Source of the DNA: Streptomyces sp. NRRL S-350
Lineage (GTDB): Bacteria; Actinomycetota; Actinomycetes; Streptomycetales; Streptomycetaceae
Reading direction: 5' to 3'
Assembly: GCF_000719705.1 (NCBI RefSeq)
Contig: NZ_JOHO01000002.1
Coordinates: forward strand, 62,001 to 126,000
Length of the DNA: 64,000 nt
Shown here: positions 26,589-35,002 of the stretch, piece by piece
Layout of the letters: each line of letters opens with the position of its first letter
How positions within the stretch are numbered: position 1 is the first letter of the stretch
Program-made: the position numbers and the translations under genes
Notes under the pieces: generated by a model
Seen by the model: only the letters and a program-made list of their open reading frames with translations
Database searches by the model: none
Told to the model about the DNA's origin: nothing

Positions 26589-28079
26589 TCAGCGGAGGTC
26601 GAAGGCGGTGATGGGGTGCCCCGCCCAGATCCGGCGGGACGCCTGTTCGGGGTAGCGGACGGTCCGTGAGCGGGCGCCCAGGACCCGGGTGAGCTGCTCG
26701 TCAGGGTCGAGGGCCAGCCAGCCGGGGTCGCCGGTGGTGGCGAACCGGACCCAGGCCTGCTGGAGCTCCTGCGAGACCCGGACGGCTTCCGGGGCGGGCG
26801 GGTCGCCGAGGAAGTGCCGGCCCGTCGGGCTGTCCAGGGTGCCGAACGCCAGCGGGACGTCGAGGCCGTGGCAGGCGCCGAACACGCCGCCGAGCGCGGA
26901 GGCGGGAAGGGCCAGTTCGAACAGGTGGGTGGTGCCGCCGGCCGCGGCGTTGGCCTCGGCGAGCCGGAGGGTGGGCATCCGGAACAGGGCGTCGGAGCTG
27001 ACGGCTTCGAGCAGGTCCGAGGCGGTAGCTCCCGGATGGGCGGCGCGGTAGTCGTGCGGTCCGGACGGCGACGGGGAGAAGAGGTCCAGCGCGAGGCGGG
27101 CCTCCCCGTCGGTGAAGGTGCCGTGCCGACCGCTGAGGACGCCGAAGAGCCGGAACTCGTCGCGGGTGTGACCGATGAGCAGGTCGACGCCGTCGGTTCC
27201 GCCGGACGCCAATGCGGACCAGGGCGGGCAGGGCAGGACCTCGCCGTCGACCACCGGGATGGTGGCGAGGCCGCTCTGCGCGAGCCGGCCCCAGCGCGCG
27301 AGGTGCTGCGGGAGCGCGGCACCGAGGTCCGTGACCGCAGCGGCCAGGCGCCAGGGATCGACCTCGGCCAGCGCGGCGGGCGTGGCAGCCGTGCCGAGCA
27401 GCTTCGCGAGCTCGGCGGTGACCTCGGCCGCCAGCGACGGAGTGCACAGGGTGCCCGGGACGGAGTGCGCGATGGCGCGCCGGAACAGTCCTCGCGCCGT
27501 GCCCATCGTGAGCAGGGCGGCGACCGACCCGGCGCCCGCGGACTGCCCCGCGACGGTCACCTGGTCCGGGTCTCCGCCGAACCGGCGGATGTTGCGCCTC
27601 ACCCACTGCAGCGCCGCGACCTGGTCCAGGAAGGCCCGGTTGGCCGGGACACCCTCCAACAGGGCGAAACCTTCCGCGCCCACGCGGTAGTTGACGGTGA
27701 CCACGACCAGCCCGGCGCGGGCGAGTCCGGTCGGGTCGTAGAGGGCGTCGCCGGAGGCCCCCGAGATGTATCCGCCGCCGTGGATCCAGACCAGCACGGG
27801 TAGCCGCGCCCTGCCCGGATCCGGGGTGCAGACGTTGAGCGTGAGCCAGTCGGTGCCCGCGGACGGCTCGGCGGCCATCGGACCGGACTGCGGGGCTACG
27901 GGGCCGAACACGAGGGCGTCGCGGACGCCGTCCCAGGGTTCGGGCGGGGCGGGGGCGGCGAACCGGAGCGCTCCGACCGGGGGTTGGGCGTAGGGGACGC
28001 CGCGGAAGACTGCGAGCCCCCGGTCCAGGAAGCCTCGGACGGCTCCCTCGCTGGTGTGGGCGACGGGCTGCGTGAGCAC
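26589..28079 (-). CDS. Type B carboxylesterase/lipase
   Basis: A 496-residue enzyme, the usual family length. FRGVPYAQPPVGALRF near residue 25, WIHGGGYISG for the oxyanion hole near 97, the nucleophile GQSAGAGS (Ser about 180), an acidic residue around 290 in the GHTRDEF region, and His in CHGLDV near 403 complete the triad. No signal peptide, so it is cytoplasmic. It hydrolyses carboxylic esters; substrate unknown. It is divergent from a TetR gene, with a TTGACA-type promoter in the gap. Confidence 0.9.
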   Translation of the reverse strand: MLTQPVAHTSEGAVRGFLDRGLAVFRGVPYAQPPVGALRFAAPAPPEPWDGVRDALVFGPVAPQSGPMAAEPSAGTDWLTLNVCTPDPGRARLPVLVWIHGGGYISGASGDALYDPTGLARAGLVVVTVNYRVGAEGFALLEGVPANRAFLDQVAALQWVRRNIRRFGGDPDQVTVAGQSAGAGSVAALLTMGTARGLFRRAIAHSVPGTLCTPSLAAEVTAELAKLLGTAATPAALAEVDPWRLAAAVTDLGAALPQHLARWGRLAQSGLATIPVVDGEVLPCPPWSALASGGTDGVDLLIGHTRDEFRLFGVLSGRHGTFTDGEARLALDLFSPSPSGPHDYRAAHPGATASDLLEAVSSDALFRMPTLRLAEANAAAGGTTHLFELALPASALGGVFGACHGLDVPLAFGTLDSPTGRHFLGDPPAPEAVRVSQELQQAWVRFATTGDPGWLALDPDEQLTRVLGARSRTVRYPEQASRRIWAGHPITAFDLR

Positions 28080-28109
28080 GGGACCGCTCCTTCCCTGGGG
28101 GAGCTTCCA

Positions 28110-28137
28110 GCGTTATCGGTCAGATGTATTATGTCAA
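28110..28137 (-). promoter_or_regulatory. Candidate promoter of the carboxylesterase gene
   Basis: On the minus strand, TTGACA (28132-28137) and TAACGC (28110-28115) are separated by 16 bases in an A/T-rich stretch, with the start codon 31 bases beyond. Confidence 0.5.
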
Positions 28138-28284
28138 GCGTATGGGAAAGACGCCCGGAAGGCAGTGGAAAGCCCCCGGTGCCTGCGCCAGGCACCAGGC
28201 ACCAGGCGCCCGATGGCCGACACCGGAGGCCTTTCGGCTGACGACCGGGCCCGCCTGGGACGGACCTCGGAGGAGCGGCAGACC

Positions 28285-28902
28285 ATGCCCAAGCAGGTGG
28301 ACCACCAGGAGCGCCGGGAGACGATCGCCCGGGCGCTGTGGCGCGTCGTGGAGCGGCGCGGTGCCAAGCACCTGACCATGCGGGAGGTCGCCCAGGAAGC
28401 GGGCATCTCGCTCGGGCAGCTCCAGCACTACTTCGATTCGCGTGCGGCGATGCTCTCCTTCGCCATGGACTTCGCCGGCGAGCAGTCCGCCCAGCGGGTC
28501 GCCCGGGCCCTGGGCGGACTCGGTGAACCGCCGCACCCGCGCGACGTGCTGCGCGTGATGCTGGTCGAACTGCTGCCCCTGCACGCCGACGCGCGCGCGA
28601 CCAGCCGGATGAGCGCCGCCTACGTACTGGAGGCGCTGCACGACGAGGAGATCCGTGCGCGGGCACGCGGCGGGCTGCTGCAGGGCCGGGCGATGGTGGA
28701 GCGGGTGGTCCGCCAGGCGATCGCCGACAGGTACATCGCACCGGACCGCGACCCGGCGGTGGAGGCGGACCTGCTGCTCGCACTCACGGGGTTCACCACG
28801 CTGCTGGAACTGCGCGTGGTCGAACCCGATGCCGCGCTCGCCGCCGTCGACCGGTACCTGGACCGGCTGTTCGAGACCGCAGGTGGATCGGGCCCGCGCT
28901 GA
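28285..28902 (+). CDS. TetR-family transcriptional regulator
   Basis: A 205-residue protein. ATG at 28285 was chosen over one at 28213 because GGAGGAG precedes it by nine bases and the HTH then sits at the usual distance. The HTH TMREVAQEAGISLGQLQHYF spans about residues 31-50. It is divergent from the carboxylesterase and 53 bp upstream of an LLM-class oxidoreductase on the same strand, so it likely controls one or both. Confidence 0.88.
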   Translation: MPKQVDHQERRETIARALWRVVERRGAKHLTMREVAQEAGISLGQLQHYFDSRAAMLSFAMDFAGEQSAQRVARALGGLGEPPHPRDVLRVMLVELLPLHADARATSRMSAAYVLEALHDEEIRARARGGLLQGRAMVERVVRQAIADRYIAPDRDPAVEADLLLALTGFTTLLELRVVEPDAALAAVDRYLDRLFETAGGSGPR

Positions 28903-28955
28903 CGGCGTGGGAGGCTACCCGGACAGCACCGAAGCACGCGACCAGGAGCACCGCC

Positions 28956-30101
28956 ATGGACCGACCAGCCGCACCCGCCGCCGCGGCCCCCGCAACGGCG
29001 CCGGGCTCTCCGGGCTCCCCGGGCTCCCCGGGCTCCCCGGCGTTTCCGGTGTCCCCGATGTCCCCGCCCGCTCTCCGTCTCGATGCCACCGCCTCCGGGC
29101 ACCCGGCCGGGATCCTGGAGGCCGCCGAGCGGGCCGAACACCGGGGGATGGACCGGCTGGTGGTCGCCGAGACCGCGTACGACCCGTTCCTCCAGCTCGC
29201 CCGCGCCGCCGACCGGACCTCGTCGATCGAACTGTCCACCGGTATCGCGGTGGCCTTCGCCCGCACCCCGATGACGCTCGCCTACCAGGCCTGGGGGCTG
29301 CACGCGGCCTCCGGCGGACGGGCCGTCATCGGGCTCGGCTCGCAGGTCAAGCCGCACATCGAGAAGCGCTTCGGAATGCCCTGGGACCGCCCGGCCGCCC
29401 GGATGCGCGAGTACGTGCACGCGGTGCGGGCGATCTGGGACTGCTGGCAGACCGGTGAACGGCTGCGCTTCCGGGGCGAGTTCTACACCCACACCGTCAT
29501 GACTCCGGTGTTCTCGCCGGACCCCGTCCCGTCCGGGGTGCCCCGGATCCTGCTCGCGGGCGTCGGGCCGCTGATGACCCGCGCCGCCGGAGCGGTGGCC
29601 GACGGCTTCCTGAGCCACCCGTTCACCTCCACCGGGTACCTCACCGAGCAGGTGCTGCCCGGCCTGGCCGAGGAACGGGCACGGGCCGAGGCGGAGGGCG
29701 CGGCGTGGACGGCGCGGCCCTTCGAGATCGTCGGCAACGTCCTCACCGCGACCGGCCGCACCGAGCAGGAACTGGCGGCCAACCGTGCCGCGACGCGCGA
29801 GCGGCTCGCCTTCTACGCCTCCACGCCCGCCTACCGCCCGGTGCTGGCGCAGCACGGCTGGGAAGGACTGCAGGAGGAGTTGCACACCCACTCGGTGCGC
29901 GGGCGCTGGGCGGAGATGGCCGCGTTGATCGACGACGAGGTGTTCGACACCTTCGCCGTGTCCGGCCCGGTGGAGGACGTCGCCCGGGAGATCCACCGCC
30001 GTTACACGGGCCTGGTCACCCGGCTGTCCGTCAGCCTGCCCGAGGATGCCGACCCGGAGCTGGGCCTGGACGTGCTGGGCGCGGTGCGCGCCCTGGGCTG
30101 A
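28956..30101 (+). CDS. LLM-class F420-dependent oxidoreductase
   Basis: A 381-residue TIM-barrel flavin/F420 enzyme from ATG at 28956 after GGAG. The first 40 residues are a low-complexity Ala/Pro/Gly-Ser-Pro tract. The barrel follows with HPAGILEAAERAEHRGMDRL, TGIAVAFARTPMTLAYQAW, ALGLGSQVKPHIEKRFG-like GLGSQVKPHIEKRF and LLAGVGPLMTRAAG, matching the actinobacterial TIGR03617-type subgroup. It probably uses reduced F420; the substrate is unknown. It is co-oriented with the TetR gene just upstream. Confidence 0.85.
   Translation: MDRPAAPAAAAPATAPGSPGSPGSPGSPAFPVSPMSPPALRLDATASGHPAGILEAAERAEHRGMDRLVVAETAYDPFLQLARAADRTSSIELSTGIAVAFARTPMTLAYQAWGLHAASGGRAVIGLGSQVKPHIEKRFGMPWDRPAARMREYVHAVRAIWDCWQTGERLRFRGEFYTHTVMTPVFSPDPVPSGVPRILLAGVGPLMTRAAGAVADGFLSHPFTSTGYLTEQVLPGLAEERARAEAEGAAWTARPFEIVGNVLTATGRTEQELAANRAATRERLAFYASTPAYRPVLAQHGWEGLQEELHTHSVRGRWAEMAALIDDEVFDTFAVSGPVEDVAREIHRRYTGLVTRLSVSLPEDADPELGLDVLGAVRALG
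29001..29036 (+). repeat. 9-bp coding repeat in the LLM gene
   Basis: Four tandem copies of CCGGGCTCC (first copy with one change) encode a Gly-Ser-Pro repeat at the N-terminus. Confidence 0.9.
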
Positions 30102-30277
30102 CGGGCCGCCCCATTCACCGCCCGTACGCAGTGGTGCCGGAGCTGACCCGGCGCTCGGAGCTACCGGCCGGAGCTACCGGCCGGAGCTGCAGTCCGAAGC
30201 CGTCGGCCGAAGTCGTCGGCCGAGCTGCTGGGTGAGCTTGGGCGGCTGCCCGGCGCCTCGACCCGGCTGCGGCGGGA

Positions 30278-31399
30278 TCACCCGGGTGCCGGCGGTGTGC
30301 CCGGCCCGGTGAGCGCGGTCAGCGCCGGCCCAGGCGGCGCCTGCCCGCCGGGCCGGGCCGAGGGGCAACCCGGGGCAGGGGCTCGCGCCCAGCGACCGGC
30401 GAGAACCGTGCCGACGACCAACTGGAGCTGGTGGTAGAGCATCAGCGGCAGCACCATCACGCCGGCCTCCGGCCCGAACAGGACGGTGGCCATCGGCAGC
30501 CCGTTGGCCAGGCTCTTCTGCGAACCGCACAACACCGCCGCGATCCTCGCCGACCGGTCGAGCCCCAGCAGCCGGGCGCCGAGCCCGGTGGCTGCCAGGG
30601 TGGCGGCGAGCAGGATGAGCAGCACCCCGAGGAGCCCGAGCAGGGCGACCGGAGTCGCCTGACGCCAGATGCCCCGGGCCACGGCGGCGCTGAACGCCGT
30701 GTAGACGACGAGCAGGATCGAACCGCGGTCCATCGGGGTCAGTACCCGTCTGTGCCTGGTCAGGAGCCCGCCGATCCACGGCCGCAACAGTTGCCCGAGC
30801 AGGAACGGCGCGAGCAACTGGAGCCCGATTCGCGCCAGTCCGGCGGCGGACAGTTCGGTGTGCGAGCCCAACAGCCAGGCCGCGAGCAGCGGGGTGAGGG
30901 CCAGCCCCGCCAGGCTGGAGTACGTACCCGCGCAGATCGCCGCCGGCACGTCGCCCCCGGCGGCGCCGGTGAGCGCCACCGAGGACTGCACGGTCGAAGG
31001 CACCAGGCAGAGGAACAGCACCCCGGTCTGCAGCGGCCCGGTCAGGGGGACGGGTGTGAGCAGCCCGGTGGCCAGCCCGAGCAACGGGAAGAGGACGAAG
31101 GTGGCGGCCAGCACCAGCCCGTGCACCCGCAAGTGCCGCAGACCGGCCAACGTCTCGCGGGTGGAGAGCCGGGCGCCGTACAGGAAGAACAGCAGCGCCA
31201 CCGCGAGGTCGCAGGCCGCCTCGGCGACCCGCGCGGACCCGCCCGAGACCGGGAACAGCGCGGCCAGGGCGACCGTCCCGGCCAACGCCGCCATGTACGG
31301 ATCGAGCCAACGGGGCGGCAACCGGCGCGGGTGCCGCCCGGTCGAGCTTCCCCCGGGCGGTCGTGCAGGCCGCTTCCAGGCCGCCGGAGGGCCGATCAC
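30278..31399 (-). CDS. Bile acid:sodium symporter (SBF-like) family transporter
   Basis: A 373-residue membrane protein from GTG at 31399, which overlaps the stop of the preceding small gene (GTGA). About nine or ten helices follow a basic N-terminus (DPYMAALAGTVALAALFPV). The family landmarks FLYGARLS (about 82), FLCLVPSTVQSSVALTGAAG (about 133) and LCGSQKSLANGLPMA (about 300) match the YfeH/SBF_like subgroup. Members carry organic anions with sodium. It is the last gene of a coupled three-gene operon led by an ICL/PEP-mutase-type enzyme, which suggests an organic-acid substrate. Confidence 0.88.
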   Translation of the reverse strand: MIGPPAAWKRPARPPGGSSTGRHPRRLPPRWLDPYMAALAGTVALAALFPVSGGSARVAEAACDLAVALLFFLYGARLSTRETLAGLRHLRVHGLVLAATFVLFPLLGLATGLLTPVPLTGPLQTGVLFLCLVPSTVQSSVALTGAAGGDVPAAICAGTYSSLAGLALTPLLAAWLLGSHTELSAAGLARIGLQLLAPFLLGQLLRPWIGGLLTRHRRVLTPMDRGSILLVVYTAFSAAVARGIWRQATPVALLGLLGVLLILLAATLAATGLGARLLGLDRSARIAAVLCGSQKSLANGLPMATVLFGPEAGVMVLPLMLYHQLQLVVGTVLAGRWARAPAPGCPSARPGGQAPPGPALTALTGPGTPPAPG

Positions 31400-31710
31400 G
31401 GGCCGCCTCCCACCACCGGGCGGAGCGCGGGCCCGGCCGCCGGAGCCGGCCCGAGGAGGCCGCCGATCAGCGAGCCCGCGCCGTCGTGGTCGCTGCCCGC
31501 CGAGCCGCTGCCGTTCTGGAGATCGGCCGTGCGGTCGATCTCCACCCAGGAATCGGCGTTGGAGTTGTCCACGACCGTGATCAGGCCGCCGCCCGCCGCG
31601 ACGGCCGACGCACCGCCCGCGAGCAGCGCGCACGCCCCGACCAGCCCCAGCACGGTCGCCCGCAGGGCGGCGGCCGACGGCGGGGCGGGCCCGCGCAGCC
31701 CGGGCCTCAC
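31396..31710 (-). CDS. Small exported protein coupled to both neighbours
   Basis: A 104-residue protein from GTG at 31710, overlapping the upstream stop by four bases, and ending within the start of the transporter gene by four bases. A hydrophobic signal (ATVLGLVGACALLAGGASAV) ends near residue 38. The mature part starts GGGLITVVDNSNADSWVEID and ends in a Gly/Pro-rich tail. I do not recognise it. Its place between an enzyme and a transporter suggests an extracytoplasmic accessory role. Confidence 0.7.
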   Translation of the reverse strand: MRPGLRGPAPPSAAALRATVLGLVGACALLAGGASAVAAGGGLITVVDNSNADSWVEIDRTADLQNGSGSAGSDHDGAGSLIGGLLGPAPAAGPALRPVVGGGP

Positions 31711-32594
31711 GCCGTCACCGCCATCAGCCCGCGGGAGCGGGAGATGTTCCGCTCCAGCAACTCGGTCGACTCCCGGACACCGACCTGCGGGCGCTCCCCG
31801 GCCGTGGCGGGCAGCCGGCCGTCGGCCGTCTTCAGCCCGGCCAGCGCCTCCTCGATCGCGCGGTGCGCCGCGAACAGGCACGGCGTGCTGTAGATCGCCA
31901 CGTCCACGCCCAGGTCCGTCAGCTCCGAGAGGGACAGCCGGGGGGACTTGCCGCCCGCGATCTGGTTGAACAGCAGCGGCTTGTCGCCGACCACCGCGCG
32001 GATCCGGCGGATCCACTCCTCGCTGCGCACGCCGTCGACCAGCACCACGTCGGCGTCCGTGGCCGCGAGCGCTCGGGCGCGGCGCAGGATGTCGTCCTCG
32101 TCGGTGGCGTCGGTGCGGGCGACCACCACCAGGTCCGTCCGGTTGGCGAGGACGAGCTCCAGCTTCTCCAGGTACTCCTCCAGCGGAAGGACCAGCTTGC
32201 CGTCGGCGTGGCCGCAGCGGCGCGGCCGCTTCTGGTCCTCCAGGATGACGCCGGAGGCACCGATGCGTTCGAGTCGGCGCACGACGTGACAGGCCACTTC
32301 GGGATCGACGTAACCGTCGTCGATGTCGACCAGCAGGTGGTGCCGGGGGAAGGCGCCGCGCAGCCGTTCGACGAATCCGACCATGTCCGGCCAGGCGATG
32401 AAACCGATGTCGGGCAGGCCGTAGTAGGAGGCCGCGAAGCCGAAGCCGGAGACGAACATGCCGTCGTAGTGCTCGGCGGCGATGGAGGCCGAGTACATGT
32501 CGTGGACGCCGATCAGGGGCGTGGTGCCGGGGCCCGAGATTTCCGCGCGGAGCCGCTGCCCGGGGCCGTCCGCCATCGTGCTGTCGTGGAACAA
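31707..32594 (-). CDS. Isocitrate lyase/PEP mutase superfamily enzyme
   Basis: A 295-residue TIM-barrel enzyme from TTG at 32594, preceded by GAGGAGAAGG; ATG at 32564 is an alternative. LLVDIDDGYVDP (about 92) supplies the Mg2+-binding Asp residues and VILEDQKRPRRCGH (about 120) the lid loop with the Cys-Gly-His of lyase-type members, as in 2-methylisocitrate lyase. VVVARTDA and LLFNQIAGGKSPRLS also match. Phosphonopyruvate hydrolase or oxaloacetase activities remain possible. It is the first gene of the coupled operon with a secreted protein and an SBF transporter. Confidence 0.85.
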   Translation of the reverse strand: MFHDSTMADGPGQRLRAEISGPGTTPLIGVHDMYSASIAAEHYDGMFVSGFGFAASYYGLPDIGFIAWPDMVGFVERLRGAFPRHHLLVDIDDGYVDPEVACHVVRRLERIGASGVILEDQKRPRRCGHADGKLVLPLEEYLEKLELVLANRTDLVVVARTDATDEDDILRRARALAATDADVVLVDGVRSEEWIRRIRAVVGDKPLLFNQIAGGKSPRLSLSELTDLGVDVAIYSTPCLFAAHRAIEEALAGLKTADGRLPATAGERPQVGVRESTELLERNISRSRGLMAVTA

Positions 32595-33008
32595 GGCCTT
32601 CTCCTCACCTGGATGACTTTGCCTGGATTTGGTGCTCGCTAGACCAAACTGAGGCCTCATCACTATGCGCCCTTTAACGTTCCGTGGGCAAATCTTTAAA
32701 GGAGAATCCCCCGTTGGAGTGACTGAATTATGACAATATGTCAGACGGGCGGAATCTCATCCGACTATGTGAAATGGCTTGTCCGTCGCCGGAGGAGAGG
32801 TGTCGGTGGCAGCAGGTCATGCCGGAGGGCTGCACGGTGCGAGCGCCGGATGCCGTCCGGGCGTCGTCCCGGTACCTGCTCGATGCCGTCTCGATGCCGT
32901 CTCGATGGTTCGGACAACCCGGATGCCTGGACGCGGGAAGGCGGGCCCCGGCTCCGGACCCGAGGCGCGGACCTTCAAGGCATGGCCCACCGGGCCCTGA
33001 ACCCGCGA
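32595..33008. promoter_or_regulatory. Promoter region of the lyase operon with a palindrome
   Basis: The least GC-rich intergenic stretch of the area (32640-32780) carries the operon promoter region. A perfect palindrome, TGACA-ATA-TGTCA, lies at 32731-32743, about 140 bp from the start codon, and may bind a regulator not encoded nearby. The rest up to 33008 shows no supportable gene: an open frame at 32738-33205 runs into the methyltransferase gene antisense. Confidence 0.5.
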
Positions 33009-33047
33009 AGGCCCGGACCCATCGGCGGTTTCCAGGGGTCCGGGCCT
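33009..33047. terminator. Terminator of the methyltransferase gene
   Basis: Perfect 12-bp arms AGGCCCGGACCC (33009-33020) and its complement (33036-33047) flank a 15-base loop, 14 bases past the minus-strand stop. Confidence 0.8.
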
Positions 33048-33060
33048 CAGCGGCGGTGGA

Positions 33061-34011
33061 TCAGACGCTCGGCACCGGTGGCGCGGCACGGCGCTCGCGC
33101 AGGGTCCGGAGCATCCGGCGGGTCGCCCTGGTGGCGACCGGCGGCAGCAGCTCCAGCGCCAGCCGACGCGAGGCCGAACGCTGGACCGGCGGCTTGACCT
33201 GGTAGTTGAGGCGCAGCACGGCCGCCCCCGCGATGGTGTCCTCGTCCACGGTGTACCCGCCGGCCCGCCAGTCCCGCTCCAGCAGGACCTCGCGGGCGGC
33301 CGCGGCGTCGCCCCAGGTCCCGTAGAACTTCATCGGGGTGAGCAGGACCGGCCGCAGGCCGCCGGTGAAGACGGCCTCCCAGACCGCGGCCGACACTCCC
33401 GGGGTGTGCTCGGAGCGGTAGTCGTCCAGGGCGACGAGGCCGTCCTCGGCGAGTGCGGCCCGCGCGACGGCGATGTCCCCGGCGACGTGCTCGTACAGGT
33501 GGGAGGCGTCGACGTGGACGAAGCGGCAGCTGCCCGCCGGGATCCGGCCGTCGGCCAGCACCGAGGTGGGCGCCTGCACGATCTCGGGCAGCTCGCGGTG
33601 GAAGGCGAGGTAGTTGGCCTCGAAGGCGCTGCGGGTGAGCGTTTTCCGGTAGGACATGGCCATCTCGGCGGCGTTGTCCTCGTCGCCCGCCTCGGAGTCG
33701 AACAGGTCGCAGACCGTCAGCCGCTCACCGGGCCGCAGGTGGTCGCCGAGCAGGACGGCGCTGCGGCCCAGGTAGCTGCCGAGCTCCAGGATGTCGCCGG
33801 TGAGGCCGGCGGCGCTCTGGGCGGACAGCAGGTGGCCGAAGGCGGCACGGTCGAGACTGAAGAACCAACCGGGGATGTCGTCCCGCCTCAGCCGTGCGGG
33901 ACGGGCAGCTGCGGTCTCGGCAGTGGGCACGGCGGCCTCCAGGGGGACGGCGGGGCGCGGTGGCGGATCACGCCGCGGAGGGGGCGCCGAGGACGTGAGG
34001 CGGATCATCAT
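33061..34011 (-). CDS. Class I SAM-dependent methyltransferase (MACROCIN/TylF-like)
   Basis: About 316 residues from ATG at 34011 (another ATG follows at once; an upstream ATG at 34101 is less likely). The SAM-binding segment GLTGDILELGSYLGRSAVLL lies near residue 78, the acidic TVCDLFDSE motif near 107, and HVDASHLYEHVAGDIA near 164 is the metal-binding HVDGxH-type box of TylF and related class I enzymes. The acceptor substrate is unknown. It is monocistronic, with a strong terminator behind it. Confidence 0.75.
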   Translation of the reverse strand: MMIRLTSSAPPPRRDPPPRPAVPLEAAVPTAETAAARPARLRRDDIPGWFFSLDRAAFGHLLSAQSAAGLTGDILELGSYLGRSAVLLGDHLRPGERLTVCDLFDSEAGDEDNAAEMAMSYRKTLTRSAFEANYLAFHRELPEIVQAPTSVLADGRIPAGSCRFVHVDASHLYEHVAGDIAVARAALAEDGLVALDDYRSEHTPGVSAAVWEAVFTGGLRPVLLTPMKFYGTWGDAAAAREVLLERDWRAGGYTVDEDTIAGAAVLRLNYQVKPPVQRSASRRLALELLPPVATRATRRMLRTLRERRAAPPVPSV

Positions 34012-34125
34012 AGCCACGCCGGAGCCCGGTGGAACCAGGTGTGGAAGGGCCTGATTCCGGACGATCGCTCTGCCGTTCGACAGGGGTTCGGGCCCTCGCA
34101 TCCGCTTCCGGTGTCCCGGCTCGGC

Positions 34126-34761
34126 CTAATGCCCGGTGGTGGCCGGTTCGGCGGGCCCGTCCGGCCGGTGCGGCCACCCCGACGGTTCGAACGGTTCGGC
34201 CGTTCCGGGCCGTTCCGGCCGTTCCGCCCGGTCCACCTGCTCCAGTTCCTCGATGGTCGCGGTCAGCCAGGCCCGCTCGGCCGACGAAGAGGCCCTGGCG
34301 ACGAGCAGCATCCCGCGCCGGAAGGGGTTCGGCTCGCGCTCGGCGGTGACCGGACTGCCGTCGCCGTCGTAGAAGAAGCTGCTGGGTGCGGCCAGGAAGG
34401 CGAGGCGGCGACGGAGGACGGCGGCCTGCCGGGGCGGGTCGGCGAGGTGGTGCAGGAACGCGGCCAGGGTGAAGAAGCGGATCTGGTCGGTGATCTCCGC
34501 CTGCTCCGGGTCGGCCAGCCGCCGGAGCAGTTCGGCCCGTCCGTCGTCGGTGAGTTCCAGGGTCTGGCGCGGCGCGGCGCCGGTCCCCGGCTCGGTGTGG
34601 CGGGACAGCAGACCGGCCTTCTCCAGTCTGGCGATGGCCGGGTAGAGCGCGCCGTCGCTGACCGGGCGGACGTGGCCGGTCAGGCCGGTGATCCGGGACT
34701 TCAGCTCGTAGCCGTGCAGCGGCTGGTCGTAGAGGAAGCCGAGGATCGCGAGGGTCAGCAC
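34126..34761 (-). CDS. PadR-family transcriptional regulator
   Basis: A 211-residue protein from GTG at 34761, beginning MLTLAILGFLYDQPLHGYEL, the PadR hallmark. SDGALYPAIARLEKAGLL forms the recognition helix and wing, and a C-terminal four-helix domain follows (Vir-like subgroup), ending in a Pro-rich tail. It is divergent from a MATE efflux gene with three ATGTnnCTCT repeats between, so it most likely represses that pump. Confidence 0.92.
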   Translation of the reverse strand: MLTLAILGFLYDQPLHGYELKSRITGLTGHVRPVSDGALYPAIARLEKAGLLSRHTEPGTGAAPRQTLELTDDGRAELLRRLADPEQAEITDQIRFFTLAAFLHHLADPPRQAAVLRRRLAFLAAPSSFFYDGDGSPVTAEREPNPFRRGMLLVARASSSAERAWLTATIEELEQVDRAERPERPGTAEPFEPSGWPHRPDGPAEPATTGH

Positions 34762-34802
34762 GGTCGGAGCCCTTCGGTCGGAGTGCGCCCGGTCGGAAGC
34801 TC

Positions 34803-34845
34803 ATGTTACCTCTTGTCGATGTGCCTCTAAACGATGTATCTCTAT
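34803..34845. promoter_or_regulatory. Direct-repeat operator in the PadR/MATE gap
   Basis: Three related units, ATGTTACCTCTT (34803), ATGTGCCTCTAA (34819) and ATGTATCTCTAT (34834), are spaced 15-16 bp apart. The last two share CGATGTnnCTCTA. Position and sequence fit PadR binding. Confidence 0.6.
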
Positions 34846-35002
34846 TCGAGGCTCCATTCGGGGCCGGACCGGGGGACAGGGCCGCGGCCGTGCTCGGAGT
34901 CGGGTCCGGGGCCCGGCTCGGGCCCGGCCGAGCCGCCGACGACGACGGCGGCACTACGGGAACCACGGGAACCACCGGAATCACCGGAACAGGGGAGGAA
35001 CC

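Noticed and set aside
30102..30277. Gene in the gap between the LLM oxidoreductase and the SBF transporter
   Set aside because: Only short imperfect direct repeats (a 13-bp unit near 30158) and no frame with a ribosome site.
32738..33205. 155-codon plus-strand frame beside the palindrome
   Set aside because: Starts within the palindrome without a ribosome site, has no domain, and its second half is antisense to the methyltransferase.
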